Below are positions 43,104 through 52,733 of a stretch of 64,000 bases of DNA, one piece after another. Below the pieces are notes generated by a model. It was not told the origin of the DNA. It saw only the letters and a program-made list of their open reading frames with translations, and did not search any database. Numbering within the stretch: position 1 is the stretch's first letter; every line of letters begins with the position of its first letter. A program made the position numbers and the translations under genes. Source of the DNA: Reichenbachiella agarivorans (GTDB lineage: Bacteria; Bacteroidota; Bacteroidia; Cytophagales; Cyclobacteriaceae); the NCBI RefSeq assembly GCF_025502585.1, contig NZ_CP106679.1, positions 1,159,001-1,223,000 of the forward strand. Direction: 5' to 3'.

Positions 43104-43217
43104 AGTATCAACTGCCTCAGATATTTTTCTTACCTACCCTCAAACAAACCAAGATGCTGGAACTATTCCAAACCCATCTCACGTTAAAGGAGTCACAAAG
43201 CAATAAAACCCAAAAGC

Positions 43218-43694
43218 ATGAAGTATCTAAGCATCCTTTTCATCCTGATCATCACGGCCTGTAGTTCTCAAGGACAGGATTCCAAACAAAAAAAGACTAG
43301 CTATGCCATCAACAAAACTGACGAGCAATGGAAAAGCGAACTCAGCGAGTTGGAATATTCTATCCTAAGAGAAAAAGGAACGGAGCGCCCCTGGACTGGC
43401 AAATACAATGATCACAAAGAAGTAGGCCTTTATGTCTGTGCTGCTTGTGGAAATCCATTGTTCGAATCAGACACCAAATTTGATTCACACTGTGGTTGGC
43501 CCAGTTATTTTCAATATGCTACTGATAGCAGTGTGGTCGAAACTCCCGATTACTCGCATGGCATGACCCGTATCGAAATTACCTGCGCACGTTGTGGAGG
43601 GCATTTAGGTCATGTCTTCAACGATGGCCCTCCCCCGACCGGTCTGCGTTACTGCATCAATTCTGTGTCTTTGGATTTTATGAAAGAAAAGTGA
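43218..43694 (+). CDS. msrB: Peptide-methionine (R)-S-oxide reductase, lipoprotein
   Basis: The 158-residue protein has a lipoprotein signal (ILIITAC, lipid-linked Cys at residue 15), so it acts in the periplasm or at the outer membrane. The MsrB domain follows: zinc-binding CAACGNPLF and [15 protein letters not shown], and the catalytic Cys in [13 protein letters not shown]. It repairs methionine R-sulfoxide in exported proteins. Length is normal for MsrB plus signal peptide. Confidence 0.95.
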   Translation: MKYLSILFILIITACSSQGQDSKQKKTSYAINKTDEQWKSELSELEYSILREKGTERPWTGKYNDHKEVGLYVCAACGNPLFESDTKFDSHCGWPSYFQYATDSSVVETPDYSHGMTRIEITCARCGGHLGHVFNDGPPPTGLRYCINSVSLDFMKEK

Positions 43695-43781
43695 GATGGA
43701 AGCCATTAGCAGACCGCTTTACGCAAAATAAATTTTTCCAATCACCAAGGTTTGTCGCTCACAGACCTACCTGACCTAACA

Positions 43782-43814
43782 ACCGATGTCCTCGCTGAGA
43801 GCGAAGACATCGGT
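43782..43814. repeat. REP-like palindrome, copy A
   Basis: ACCGATGTC then CTCGCT and its complement form a 15-bp stem with one mismatch over a three-base loop. The inner part (GTCCTCG...AGAGCGA.GAC) is shared with the palindrome at 52571, while the outer arms differ. Confidence 0.55.
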
Positions 43815-43889
43815 CTCATTACAAACCTCCTAGAACCTAGGAATCACAGACCATGATAACCATTTAACAAACTACGGTGATCTTCGCTC

Positions 43890-44270
43890 TTAAAATAGCG
43901 TATCAGTCAGCCGTTGCACGATCATCTGTATGATGCGCTTGTTGAATTCTGTATAATGCTGATGATAGATGAGCATTTCTTCTTGAGTCATCATGCCCAA
44001 CACCAAACCAATGAGTTGATTCTTGGTTTTAGGTCTTTTTTGTAACCAAATTCCGATCTGGTACTGGTATTCATTTTGTGTACGGCTATTCACTACGGCC
44101 AATTCGAAGGTCTTTTCCTTGATGACCAAAATGATGATCAGGTCATGCTGTAGCTTGATGATCGGTCGCAAAGTTGCATTTTGAAAAGTCTCCACCGCAC
44201 CGCTGGCATATGTGCTGGCTTGGGGAATGATAGGTCGGAGCGTAAGAATCTCCTTTTCGGGTCTGTTCAT
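43890..44270 (-). CDS. Conserved hypothetical protein
   Basis: The 126-residue soluble protein has mixed alpha/beta sequence (ATLRPIIKLQHDLIIILVIKEK, then helices). In several Bacteroidota a similar gene lies beside the DUF4834 gene, as here, and is sometimes labelled glyoxalase; none of the glyoxalase metal ligands can be recognised, so I do not use that name. It is separated from the DUF4834 gene upstream by a terminator-like hairpin. Confidence 0.6.
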   Translation of the reverse strand: MNRPEKEILTLRPIIPQASTYASGAVETFQNATLRPIIKLQHDLIIILVIKEKTFELAVVNSRTQNEYQYQIGIWLQKRPKTKNQLIGLVLGMMTQEEMLIYHQHYTEFNKRIIQMIVQRLTDTLF

Positions 44271-44281
44271 ATCTAAACAAA

Positions 44282-44306
44282 AAACGAGGACTGTTCATCC
44301 TCGTTT
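44282..44306 (-). terminator. Terminator between the DUF4834 gene and the downstream hypothetical gene
   Basis: AAACGAGGA and TCCTCGTTT form a perfect nine-base stem with a seven-base loop. The A-run on the left gives a U-run for leftward transcription. Confidence 0.65.
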
Positions 44307-44322
44307 CACTTTGTTCATATTT

Positions 44323-44568
44323 TTATTTTACCTCTTCGTAATCTACATAATCGCCACCCTTGAAGTATTTTTCCTCCTTCTCTTTACCCTTCTTAGGGAC
44401 GTAATCAATATGGACGTTCCCATCTGCAGGCTGTCTTTGCTGGTATTGCTGTGACGATTGTTGTCTGCTCTGATTGGCAACTTTGCCAAGAAACACCCTC
44501 ATGAAAAATCCTCCCAACTTGAATACAAGCCAAAAGAAGACAAAAAAGATAACTATAAACTTCAACAT
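44323..44568 (-). CDS. DUF4834 family small membrane protein
   Basis: The 81-residue protein has one N-terminal helix (FIVIFFVFFWLVFKLGGFFM) and a Gln-rich then charged tail (NVHIDYVPKKGKEKEE, FKGGDYVDYEEV). This layout is that of DUF4834, found across Bacteroidota with unknown function. It lies 14 bp downstream of carB on the same strand. Confidence 0.75.
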   Translation of the reverse strand: MLKFIVIFFVFFWLVFKLGGFFMRVFLGKVANQSRQQSSQQYQQRQPADGNVHIDYVPKKGKEKEEKYFKGGDYVDYEEVK

Positions 44569-44582
44569 AGACCTATATGTAC

Positions 44583-47396
44583 TTATCGACTCAAATAAAG
44601 GTTTCGTTCACTGTACAATTTTAGGAAGTAATCATCCATCAAGTCGTCAATGAAATAAATTGCTTCCCCTGTAGATTTCATCTCTGGTCCCAACTCCTTG
44701 TTGACATTCGGGAATTTGTTGAACGAGAAAACGGGTTCCTTGATCGCATAGCCGTGTTTTTTAGGATTGAAAGTAAAATCCTTCACTTTCTTCTCTCCCA
44801 ACATCACTTTGGTAGCATAGTTCACATAAGGCTCATCATAAGCTTTGCAAATGAAAGGTACAGTTCTCGACGCTCTAGGATTCGCCTCGATGATATACAC
44901 TTGATCATCTTTGATGGCAAACTGGATGTTGATCAAACCGACCGTATTGAGAGCCAAAGCAATTTTCTTGGTGTATTCTTCGATCTTTCTGATCACGAGA
45001 TCTCCCAAGTTGTATGGAGGCAAGACCGCAAATGAATCACCTGAATGAATCCCTGCCGGCTCTATATGCTGCATGATACCGATGATGTACACATCCTCGC
45101 CATCACAGATTGCATCTGCCTCAGCTTCTTGTGCATTTTCGAGGAAGTGATCCAATAGCACTCTGTTGCCTGGGATGGTTCTGAAGATTTCCACCACGTG
45201 CTCTTCCAGCTCTTCTTCATTGATCACGATTTTCATTCCCTGACCTCCTAGTACATAAGACGGTCTTACCAACATAGGGAAACCAATGGTTTTAGCGAGT
45301 TCCAATGCTTCGTCAGCGTTTTCGATCACGCCAAACTCTGGGTAGGGAATGTTGTTTTCTTGTAGCAAGGTAGAGAATGAACCTCTGTCTTCTGCCAAAT
45401 CTAACGCTTCGAAGCTTGTGCCTATGATTTTGATGCCATACTTAGACAACTTCTCTGCCAGTTTCAAGGCAGTCTGTCCACCCAGCTGTACGATTACCCC
45501 CTCTGGCTTCTCTAATTGGATGATTTCATAGATATGTTCCCAGAAAACTGGCTCAAAGTAGAGCTTGTCAGCAATATCAAAGTCTGTAGATACAGTCTCT
45601 GGGTTACAGTTGATCATGATCGTTTCATAACCGCACTCTTTGGCAGCTAGGATGCCATGTACACAAGAGTAGTCAAACTCGATACCCTGTCCGATCCTAT
45701 TGGGTCCTGAGCCCAACACAATGATTTTCTTCTTATCCGAAGGAATCGATTCGTTTTCATCCTCGAATGTAGAGTAATAATAAGGCGTAGCAGCATCAAA
45801 CTCGGCAGCACAGGTGTCTACCAGTTTGTAAGTACGTCTTATGCCCAATTCCTCCCTCTTGGCGAATACCTCGCTTTCTAAACAACTCATCAGATGACCT
45901 AGCTGTCTGTCCGCGTAACCTTTCTTTTTGGCAGTCACTAACAGGTCCTTAGGAATGGTCGCTAATGTATATTTTTCGATCTCCTTTTCTAGGGCGATCA
46001 ATTCTTCTATTTGGTACAAGAACCAAGGATCAATCTTGGTTAAGTTTCTGATCGTCTTGTAAGGAATCCCTAGTTTGAACGCATCATAGATGTGGAACAA
46101 TCTGTTCCAGCTAGGGTTTTTCAAACTGTACAACAGTTCGTCATGAGATTTTAATTCACGGCCATCTGCGCCCAATCCATTTCGTTTGATCTCCAAAGAC
46201 TGACACGCCTTTTGTAGTGCCTCTTGGAAGTTTCTGCCGATACCCATTGCCTCGCCTACAGATTTCATCTGCAGACCCAGGTGTCTATCCGCTCCTTTGA
46301 ACTTGTCAAAGTTCCATCTTGGCACCTTCACAATCACATAATCAATAGAAGGTTCGAAGAAGGCAGAAGTGTTTTTGGTGATTTGATTCTGCAACTCATC
46401 CAAATTGTAGCCAATGGCCAATTTTGCTGCAATTTTAGCAATCGGATAACCTGTGGCCTTAGATGCCAAAGCAGACGATCTTGATACCCGAGGGTTGATC
46501 TCAATCGCGATGATGTCATCATTCTCAGGGCTGACAGAGAACTGTACGTTACATCCACCAGCAAACTCTCCGATGGAGCTGATCATTTTGATTGCGTGGT
46601 TACGCATCTTCTGATACACCGTATCTGGTAGGGTCATCGCTGGTGCCACAGTGATAGAATCACCTGTGTGTACACCCATTGGATCGAAGTTTTCGATCGA
46701 GCAGATGACAATAAAATTGCCAATGCTGTCTCTCATGATCTCCAACTCGTATTCTTTCCATCCCATGATACTTTGCTCGATCAATACCTCATGGATTGGA
46801 GATGCGTGCAGACCGTCATTGAGTGCTCTGTCAAAATCTTCTGGTTTTTCCACAAAACCTCCACCAGCTCCACCGAGGGTGTAAGACGATCTGATGATCA
46901 ATGGAAAACCTATTTCTTGTGCTATTTCTTTTCCTTCCAAAAATGAAGTAGCGGTACGTCCCTTACAGACTCCTACACCTATCTCCTCCATTTTCATTCT
47001 AAACTTCTCTCTGTCTTCGGTAGTCTCGATGGCGTCAAAATTGGATCCAATCACACGGACATTGTGCTTTTTCCAGATTCCTGCTTTGTCACAGTCCATC
47101 GCTAGGTTGAGTGCTGTCTGGCCACCCATAGTGGGCAGTACCGCATCGATTTTATGCTTTTCGAGGATCTCTCTGATCGATGCTTTGGTCAATGGCTTGA
47201 GGTACACATTATCGGCAGTGACTTTGTCAGTCATGATAGTTGCCGGGTTAGAGTTGATCAAGGTAACCTCGATCCCTTCTTCTCTGAGCGATCTAGCAGC
47301 TTGTGATCCCGCATAATCGAATTCACATGCCTGGCCTATCACGATGGGTCCACTTCCAATTATTAATACTGATTTGATGCTATTGTCCTTTGGCAT
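44583..47396 (-). CDS. carB: Carbamoyl-phosphate synthase large chain, short form without MGS domain
   Basis: The 937-residue protein has two ATP-grasp halves separated by the oligomerisation domain. Family motifs are [22 protein letters not shown] at the N-terminus, [43 protein letters not shown] at the start of the second half and [14 protein letters not shown] near the end. It makes carbamoyl phosphate for arginine and pyrimidines. It ends right after the second ATP-grasp half ([10 protein letters not shown]), so the C-terminal MGS-like allosteric domain of the 1073-residue E. coli protein is missing. Similar short forms are usual in this phylum. The small chain carA is not adjacent. Confidence 0.94.
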   Translation of the reverse strand: MPKDNSIKSVLIIGSGPIVIGQACEFDYAGSQAARSLREEGIEVTLINSNPATIMTDKVTADNVYLKPLTKASIREILEKHKIDAVLPTMGGQTALNLAMDCDKAGIWKKHNVRVIGSNFDAIETTEDREKFRMKMEEIGVGVCKGRTATSFLEGKEIAQEIGFPLIIRSSYTLGGAGGGFVEKPEDFDRALNDGLHASPIHEVLIEQSIMGWKEYELEIMRDSIGNFIVICSIENFDPMGVHTGDSITVAPAMTLPDTVYQKMRNHAIKMISSIGEFAGGCNVQFSVSPENDDIIAIEINPRVSRSSALASKATGYPIAKIAAKLAIGYNLDELQNQITKNTSAFFEPSIDYVIVKVPRWNFDKFKGADRHLGLQMKSVGEAMGIGRNFQEALQKACQSLEIKRNGLGADGRELKSHDELLYSLKNPSWNRLFHIYDAFKLGIPYKTIRNLTKIDPWFLYQIEELIALEKEIEKYTLATIPKDLLVTAKKKGYADRQLGHLMSCLESEVFAKREELGIRRTYKLVDTCAAEFDAATPYYYSTFEDENESIPSDKKKIIVLGSGPNRIGQGIEFDYSCVHGILAAKECGYETIMINCNPETVSTDFDIADKLYFEPVFWEHIYEIIQLEKPEGVIVQLGGQTALKLAEKLSKYGIKIIGTSFEALDLAEDRGSFSTLLQENNIPYPEFGVIENADEALELAKTIGFPMLVRPSYVLGGQGMKIVINEEELEEHVVEIFRTIPGNRVLLDHFLENAQEAEADAICDGEDVYIIGIMQHIEPAGIHSGDSFAVLPPYNLGDLVIRKIEEYTKKIALALNTVGLINIQFAIKDDQVYIIEANPRASRTVPFICKAYDEPYVNYATKVMLGEKKVKDFTFNPKKHGYAIKEPVFSFNKFPNVNKELGPEMKSTGEAIYFIDDLMDDYFLKLYSERNLYLSR

Positions 47397-47437
47397 TTTG
47401 AAATGACTTTTGTTCTTTTGAGGCGTATAAAATTCTG

Positions 47438-47445
47438 CAAATTTA
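47438..47445 (-). promoter_or_regulatory. TAnnTTTG promoter box of carB
   Basis: On the reverse strand TAAATTTG fits the -7 element 41 bp ahead of the carB start codon. No clear -33 element. Confidence 0.4.
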
Positions 47446-47554
47446 GACTCTAATGGGCGTAATAAAAAGGATTATCCAGATAGGATAAGGTTTTTTTCGA
47501 GTAAACTCTGGATTACCTTACAGCCTACATTTAGCTATCAAAACTTCGAAACCA

Positions 47555-47992
47555 ATGAAAACTGTCTCAAATCATACCCTAGTCAAATTATCATTGATGC
47601 TACTCATAGTCGCTGCATGGGCCTGTGAGACCAAAAAGTCAACTGAAAATCAGAATGAAAACAAAAAGGTGGTCGGCAACTGGAATGTACAGTGGGTCAC
47701 TTACCCAGACAAAAACACGCCTCTGGATCCAAGCATCAATTTGACCATGAATGGAAAAATGGAAATCAAAGGCAATGGTAAAATCACCATCTCTGCTTTT
47801 GGGTATGACAACTGCATCTTTGGCAAAGACACGCTGATCCACACGCTCAACTGGGAAGTCCTAGGAGATACCCTCAATGTAAAAAATGACGGAGACGAAT
47901 TCGGGATGCCCTACCTAATCGTGGACTATGGTGAAGACAAAATGAAATTGCAATTGGTGGAGGATGTATATCTCTTCTTGACCAAAGTATAG
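47555..47992 (+). CDS. Lipocalin-like lipoprotein
   Basis: The 145-residue protein has a lipoprotein signal (LLIVAAWAC, lipid-linked Cys near residue 24). The mature part starts with VVGNWNVQWVTYP, the GxW element common at the first strand of lipocalin-like barrels, and consists of beta strands. Ligand unknown. It is divergent from carB, with about 158 bp between. Confidence 0.6.
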   Translation: MKTVSNHTLVKLSLMLLIVAAWACETKKSTENQNENKKVVGNWNVQWVTYPDKNTPLDPSINLTMNGKMEIKGNGKITISAFGYDNCIFGKDTLIHTLNWEVLGDTLNVKNDGDEFGMPYLIVDYGEDKMKLQLVEDVYLFLTKV

Positions 47993-48095
47993 AAACTATC
48001 TATCTCACCATTTTCTATTCTTCTCTGATTTTGCCATGATTAGTCAGGCTTAAATTTTAAATTTAGATCAACAATTAACAACTCACTTCAATCAG

Positions 48096-50729
48096 ATGAA
48101 AAAGCTACTGATCATTTTAGGATCTCTCTTTGCTATTATTATCGCACTACTCGTGCTGATTCCGATTATTTTTAAGGATGACATCAAGCAAGCGGTCGAT
48201 GACGCCATCGCCGAAAACATCAACGCCAAGGTCTACTACGACGAAGACGGATTCTCACTCTCGTTGATCAAAAACTTCCCCAACTTCACATTGGGTATTG
48301 ACAACTTTGGGATCGTAGGTAAGGCTCCATTCGAAAAAGACACACTACTCAGTGTGGCAGCATTTGCCTTTGAGATCGATGTGATGTCTGTCATCAAGGG
48401 AGAAAAAATTCAAATCAATTCGATCCTACTCGACCAACCCGAAATCACCGTACTCGTGCTGCCTGACGGCACAGCCAACTACGACATTGCTATCGCCAAC
48501 GACGAGGTGGATACTGTGGCGGAAGACACCACCGCAGCGACTGCCTTTAACATCGCTATCAAGAAATGGGAAATCAAAGACGCTAACATCGTTTACATCG
48601 ATCAATCGATGCAGATCACCACGACACTCTTGGGTCTCAACCACAGTGGTAGCGGGGATTTCACCCAAGACATCTTTGACCTGACCACCACGACCAACAT
48701 CATGGCTTGGTCGATGAGTATGGAAGGTGTGGATTACCTCAGTAGCAAATCTTTTGATGCTGACATCACCTTGAGTATGGATTTACCCAATGCTAAATAC
48801 ACCTTCAAGGAAAATAAAATTGCAATCAGTGATTTCGTCATTGGACTGGATGGCTATGTGGCCATGCCAGGAGAAGACATCGATATGGATTTGACTTTCG
48901 GGGGACAAGATATTTCGATCAAAAGCATCTTGTCGCTGATCCCAGGAGTATACCAGGAATACTTGACAGGAGTAGAAACCAGTGGCAATATCACTTTTGA
49001 AGGGACTGCCAAAGGCATCTACAACGACAAACGACTCCCAGATGTCACTGCCTCGCTCAATGTAGACAACGGCAAAGTGAAATATGCCGACTACCCCATT
49101 CCGATCGAAAAATTAACCATCAAAACAAAGCTCAACGTACCTGGCGAAAACATGGACAACATGACTTTTGCTATGCCCGTCTTCTCGATGCTCCTAGATG
49201 GTGAGACAGTCACCGCGAAGCTCTTCTTTAGCAACCTCAAAAACTACACGTGGGACTTTGCCATGAATGGCAGCTTGGATTTGGAAAAACTCCTGAAGGT
49301 AGTACCGATCGACGGTATGAACCTCAAAGGTCTAGTCACAGCGGATTTTAGCACATCGGGCAACATGAAAATGGTGGATGAAGAACGCTACGATGAGATT
49401 CCTGCTGAGGGCTCCTTGGCACTTAAAGGGTTCGAAATGATCAGTGCTGACCTACCACAGGGCTTTAGCATCAACAAAACATCCATGACGTTCTCTCCCA
49501 GAAACATTGCCTTGAAAGAGTTTGATGCCAAATTGGGAAGAAGTGACATCCAGATGAATGGTAACCTATCCAATTTCATCGCCTATGCACTGAGCGAAGA
49601 TGCAGTCTTGCAAGGCAATCTGAACTTCACCTCCAATACCTTTGATCTGGATGAATGGATGACAGAGGAAGAAGAAGTAGTCGTAGACACCACAAGTGCC
49701 GCACTAGAGGTAATCAGAATCCCTACAAACTTGGATTTCGTTTTAGTATCCAAAATCAACACGATACTGTATGACAGTATGGTAATCAAAGATCTCGATG
49801 GACTGATCACAGTCAGAGAAGGGATCGCCAAACTCAACAACGTGGACTTCAACCTCCTCGATGGTGAATTCACAATGAATGGAACCTACAACTCAGCCAA
49901 AGAGCAACCCTATTTCGATTTCGGATTCAATATCAAAGATTTGTCAATCCCAAAATCCTACGAAACCTTCAATACGGTGAAAAAACTTGCGCCTGTGGCT
50001 AAAAACATTACAGGCAAGTTCTCTGCTGATCTCACGGTGTCTGGCAACATGGGCAGCGACATGATGCCCATCTATGAACATCTCAATGGCAAAGGCGTCA
50101 TCCAAATAGGTGATGCTGCACTCAAAGGAGACAATCTGATGAAAGCCGTTTCTGCTGTGTCCAAATTCAGCGGAGATGAAATCGCAATGAAGGACCTCAA
50201 GCTAAAGGTAGAAATCAAAGAAGGTAGATTGTATGTCGATCCTTTTGATGTCTCCATGCAAGGTCAAAAAGCAACTGTCTATGGGTCTAATGGTATAGAC
50301 GGTTCACTGGATTACAATATCAATACCTTGGTGAAGACAGGAGCTGCTGGCGAGGCTGTCAACTCCATGCTGGCACAATACACTGGAGGCAAAAATATAA
50401 TAGGAGAAACCATGCTCGTCAAACTAAAAGTAGGCGGTACCTATGAAAAACCCAAGGTCAGTATTGCAGGTACAGAATCTGCTGGTGGACAATCCCCTCA
50501 GGCCGCACTCAAAGATGCAGCCAAAGCAGAAATAGACAAGCAAATCAAAGCAGCTGAAGAACAGGCCAAAGCCGAGCTCGAAAAACAAAAGAAAATAGCC
50601 GAACAAAAAGCAAAAGAGGAAATCGACAAGCAGAAAGCAGCCGCAGAAAAAGCCGCCGAAGAAGCAGCCAAAAAAGCAGCAGAAGACGCTAAGAAGAAAG
50701 CGGTCAAATCACTCAAAAAAATGTTCTAA
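48096..50729 (+). CDS. AsmA family protein
   Basis: The 877-residue protein has one N-terminal helix (LLIILGSLFAIIIALLVLIPIIF) and a long periplasmic part of repeated beta sequence (for example ITVREGIAKLNNVDFNLLDGEFTMNGTYNS) typical of AsmA and related lipid-transport bridge proteins. The C-terminal AsmA-like part GKGVIQIGDAALKGDNLMKAVSAV is near residue 660. It ends in a long charged Ala/Lys/Glu helix of about 80 residues. Family members move phospholipids between membranes or assist outer-membrane assembly; the exact job here is unknown. Confidence 0.85.
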   Translation: MKKLLIILGSLFAIIIALLVLIPIIFKDDIKQAVDDAIAENINAKVYYDEDGFSLSLIKNFPNFTLGIDNFGIVGKAPFEKDTLLSVAAFAFEIDVMSVIKGEKIQINSILLDQPEITVLVLPDGTANYDIAIANDEVDTVAEDTTAATAFNIAIKKWEIKDANIVYIDQSMQITTTLLGLNHSGSGDFTQDIFDLTTTTNIMAWSMSMEGVDYLSSKSFDADITLSMDLPNAKYTFKENKIAISDFVIGLDGYVAMPGEDIDMDLTFGGQDISIKSILSLIPGVYQEYLTGVETSGNITFEGTAKGIYNDKRLPDVTASLNVDNGKVKYADYPIPIEKLTIKTKLNVPGENMDNMTFAMPVFSMLLDGETVTAKLFFSNLKNYTWDFAMNGSLDLEKLLKVVPIDGMNLKGLVTADFSTSGNMKMVDEERYDEIPAEGSLALKGFEMISADLPQGFSINKTSMTFSPRNIALKEFDAKLGRSDIQMNGNLSNFIAYALSEDAVLQGNLNFTSNTFDLDEWMTEEEEVVVDTTSAALEVIRIPTNLDFVLVSKINTILYDSMVIKDLDGLITVREGIAKLNNVDFNLLDGEFTMNGTYNSAKEQPYFDFGFNIKDLSIPKSYETFNTVKKLAPVAKNITGKFSADLTVSGNMGSDMMPIYEHLNGKGVIQIGDAALKGDNLMKAVSAVSKFSGDEIAMKDLKLKVEIKEGRLYVDPFDVSMQGQKATVYGSNGIDGSLDYNINTLVKTGAAGEAVNSMLAQYTGGKNIIGETMLVKLKVGGTYEKPKVSIAGTESAGGQSPQAALKDAAKAEIDKQIKAAEEQAKAELEKQKKIAEQKAKEEIDKQKAAAEKAAEEAAKKAAEDAKKKAVKSLKKMF

Positions 50730-50811
50730 GGATTGAATGACGAGTTGTCTGGAATACCAAAGCCAGACAACTCGTCTAAACAACTAGAAAACTAGATAAC
50801 CAAACCTAACC

Positions 50812-51204
50812 ATGATCAAAAAACAACTCACCGCGCTCGTCAATCTAGCCAAGAGTGACAACAACATCGACAAAAGAGAGTTGAGCCTGATCTACAGAAT
50901 AGGTGAAGCGCACCAATTGTCAAGAGAAGAGATTGACGAAATCATCGATCACCCAGGCAAGGTGGAAAAAGTAGACGAATTGAGTGCAGAAGAAAAATTC
51001 GAGTTCCTCTACAGCATCATCCAACTGATGAAAATAGACGATGAAATCATCAACAAGGAGGTAGACTACTGCAACATGATTGCTGACAAATTGGGCTACA
51101 GCTATGGTGCAGTGATGGAGATGTACCCTATCGTGCATAAAAACCTCGTCATCGCACACGAAAAGAAGAAGCTGCAGAAGAGAATAGCTGCGTTCCTCAA
51201 GTAG
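50812..51204 (+). CDS. TerB-like helical protein
   Basis: The 130-residue all-helical protein (KKQLTALVNLAKSDNNIDKRELSLIYRIG, then FLYSIIQLMKIDDEIINKEVDYC) follows the TerB/DjlA pattern, with acidic residues in the two metal-contact loops (KSDNNIDKRE and KIDDEIINKE). TerB-like proteins occur in tellurite-resistance and stress systems but also alone, as here. Function unknown. It is about 80 bp downstream of the AsmA gene and may share its transcript. Confidence 0.75.
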   Translation: MIKKQLTALVNLAKSDNNIDKRELSLIYRIGEAHQLSREEIDEIIDHPGKVEKVDELSAEEKFEFLYSIIQLMKIDDEIINKEVDYCNMIADKLGYSYGAVMEMYPIVHKNLVIAHEKKKLQKRIAAFLK

Positions 51205-51330
51205 TGAAACAATCGCATATAAAAAATAATCACCTGCTCAACCACATTTTGGTAGAATATGGTTGCTCTGGGAGGCAACCTTTTATCGTTTGTACACATT
51301 ATTCCTATTATTACCTTTGTAACGAATTGC

Positions 51331-51374
51331 CAAAGAAGGTCTGTGGGTCAGAAGGTCGTGGGTCATAGACCTTG
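51331..51374. repeat. Direct and inverted repeat around GGTCTGTGGGTCA
   Basis: AAGGTCT and AGACCTT flank two similar copies of GTGGGTCA (GGTCTGTGGGTCA and GGTCGTGGGTCA). The outer arms and the nonamer AGGTCTGTG recall the inverted repeat at 2355. Role unknown. Confidence 0.4.
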
Positions 51375-51465
51375 GATGAGCGTCTCTTCTCGATAATAAT
51401 CACCCATTTTCCATTAACCCAAATTAGCCACGGCATAATTCGTGATGAATAAATGAAACGCAGAA

Positions 51466-52248
51466 ATGAATAAAATTGCCCTTACATTATTGTTGTTAGT
51501 CTGTGGATGTATGCCTGGTCTGTGTCAAAAAATCCTCGTCAATGGATCGGTCATCGATGGCAATAGTCTAGAGACCCTGCGTGATGTACATGTCTATGTA
51601 GAATTGACCTCAGGCACCTATACTGACATAGATGGCAATTTCCGACTGTATGTCATGGCGGGAGACACAATCAGCTTTTCGCTGCTAGGCTATGAAGTGG
51701 TCGAGGTTGGTATCAATGACAGCACCGAGACCCAAAACATGATCATTAGTCTCAAGACATCCACCATCATCCTCAATGACGTACAGATCAACAGCATGTA
51801 TCAGGCGAATACCATGATCCGAAACCCACGGCTCAGTCAGATGCAAGTCAACGGTGTATATGCCAAACCCAAGACAGAAGCCGATGATTATAACTTAGGC
51901 GTGGGTGGTGCCATCTTTAGCCCTGCTACTGCAATCTATCGCATGGCCAGCAAAACTTATAAGCAGGAAAAGCGACTTTATAATGAAAATCAAGGCCGTG
52001 CAGAAGATGCGCAAACTTACGCCATCGCCAAGGCCAAGATGGATGAAGTGCTAGAGATGATGGGACAGCGACTGGACGAGTACTACTATGTGGATTTCAT
52101 CAAGTACTCTGGCATGACGATAGAGTCCTTTGCTAGGAGAGAGATATATGATCTGCTACAGCTCATGCCCGAGAGTCTAGATCGCTACTACGACTATCTG
52201 GATGAGAAACTCAAAAAGCTACAAGCCGAACAAAGCAACGAAGAGTAA
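51466..52248 (+). CDS. Secreted protein with carboxypeptidase-regulatory-like domain
   Basis: The 260-residue protein has a signal peptide (NKIALTLLLLVCGCMPGLCQ). Residues about 25-100 form a CarboxypepD_reg-like beta-sandwich (GSVIDGNSLETLRDVHVYVE, YTDIDGNFRLYVMAGDTISFSLLGYE), the domain seen at the front of TonB-dependent receptors in this phylum. The rest is helical with many Tyr and Glu residues and no known domain. No receptor barrel follows. Just downstream lies the CCCGGG repeat array. Confidence 0.75.
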   Translation: MNKIALTLLLLVCGCMPGLCQKILVNGSVIDGNSLETLRDVHVYVELTSGTYTDIDGNFRLYVMAGDTISFSLLGYEVVEVGINDSTETQNMIISLKTSTIILNDVQINSMYQANTMIRNPRLSQMQVNGVYAKPKTEADDYNLGVGGAIFSPATAIYRMASKTYKQEKRLYNENQGRAEDAQTYAIAKAKMDEVLEMMGQRLDEYYYVDFIKYSGMTIESFARREIYDLLQLMPESLDRYYDYLDEKLKKLQAEQSNEE

Positions 52249-52315
52249 TCTATCACACTAAACAGAATAAAATTCTGTACCGAAAACAATTCTTGTGTCC
52301 TAACAAATTTTATTT

Positions 52316-52460
52316 TGTCCCGGGAGATTTTTATGCGTCCCGGGAGACTTTTGACCCTCCCCGGGAGACTTTGACACCTCCCCGGGTGACCCATGACCCT
52401 CCCCGGGAGACTTTGGGGGCGTCCCGGGAGACTTTTGACCCTCCCCGGGCAGCGGGAAGC
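52316..52460. repeat. Tandem CCCGGG array with 21-bp period (seven units)
   Basis: CCCGGG starts at 52319, 52339, 52360, 52381, 52402, 52423 and 52444, six spacings of which five are exactly 21 bp and the first is 20. The best-conserved unit is CCCGGGAGACTTTTGACC plus a short C-rich end. The array is far richer in G+C than its surroundings. A 21-bp period equals two helical turns, so all palindromes face one side of the DNA. Confidence 0.85.
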
Positions 52461-52570
52461 ATTGTTGGACTGCAGTGCTAAGAACCGGGAAGCGTCCTAG
52501 ATAATGTTGACAGTTTATAGATAAATACTGATATGCCTTAGATCACAAGCACAGCCTAAACCCAACTGAG

Positions 52571-52605
52571 AAGTGTTGTCCTCGATCAGAGCGAGGACAA
52601 CACTT
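52571..52605. repeat. REP-like palindrome, copy B
   Basis: AAGTGTTGTCCTCG and CGAGGACAACACTT form a perfect 14-bp stem over a seven-base loop. It shares its central part with the palindrome at 43782 but has different outer arms that are again complementary to each other. Confidence 0.6.
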
Positions 52606-52665
52606 TAGCCTTTAATATGCTACCGAGAGACATAGTAAACAAGCCGTGGATGCCCTAGCAGACAT

Positions 52666-52697
52666 AAAAAAACCCTGACCGTCTGGCCAGGGTTTTT
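52666..52697 (-). terminator. Terminator of the hypothetical lipoprotein gene
   Basis: AAAACCCTG pairs with CAGGGTTTT over about ten bases, with A and T tracts outside, 37 bp after the lipoprotein stop codon. Confidence 0.75.
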
Positions 52698-52733
52698 AAT
52701 TCTTACTTTCTCAGATTGAGAAAATGTTTCTTA

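Larger units (their letters stand above)
52249..52733. other. Repeat-bearing gap after the CarboxypepD_reg gene
   Basis: The 485 bp hold no convincing gene. They contain the 21-bp-period CCCGGG array (52316-52460), the REP-like palindrome copy B (52571-52605) and the terminator of the following convergent gene (52666-52697). Small open frames across the array arise from its 21-bp period. Confidence 0.7.

Noticed and set aside
44583-44600. CarB as a truncated gene
   Set aside because: The frame ends naturally after a complete second ATP-grasp domain and no MGS-coding remnant follows; short CarB is usual in this phylum.
46894-47316. 140-codon open frame opposite carB
   Set aside because: It lies entirely antisense to conserved carB codons and has no protein-like features.
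52316-52460. CRISPR array
   Set aside because: The unit is only 21 bp with no variable spacers, and no cas gene is present.
52293-52481. Open frame of 62 codons across the CCCGGG array and an opposing frame at 52194-52394
   Set aside because: Both come from the 21-bp period of the array; no start region, no homology by eye, and the first spacing is 20 bp so the whole array is not in one frame.
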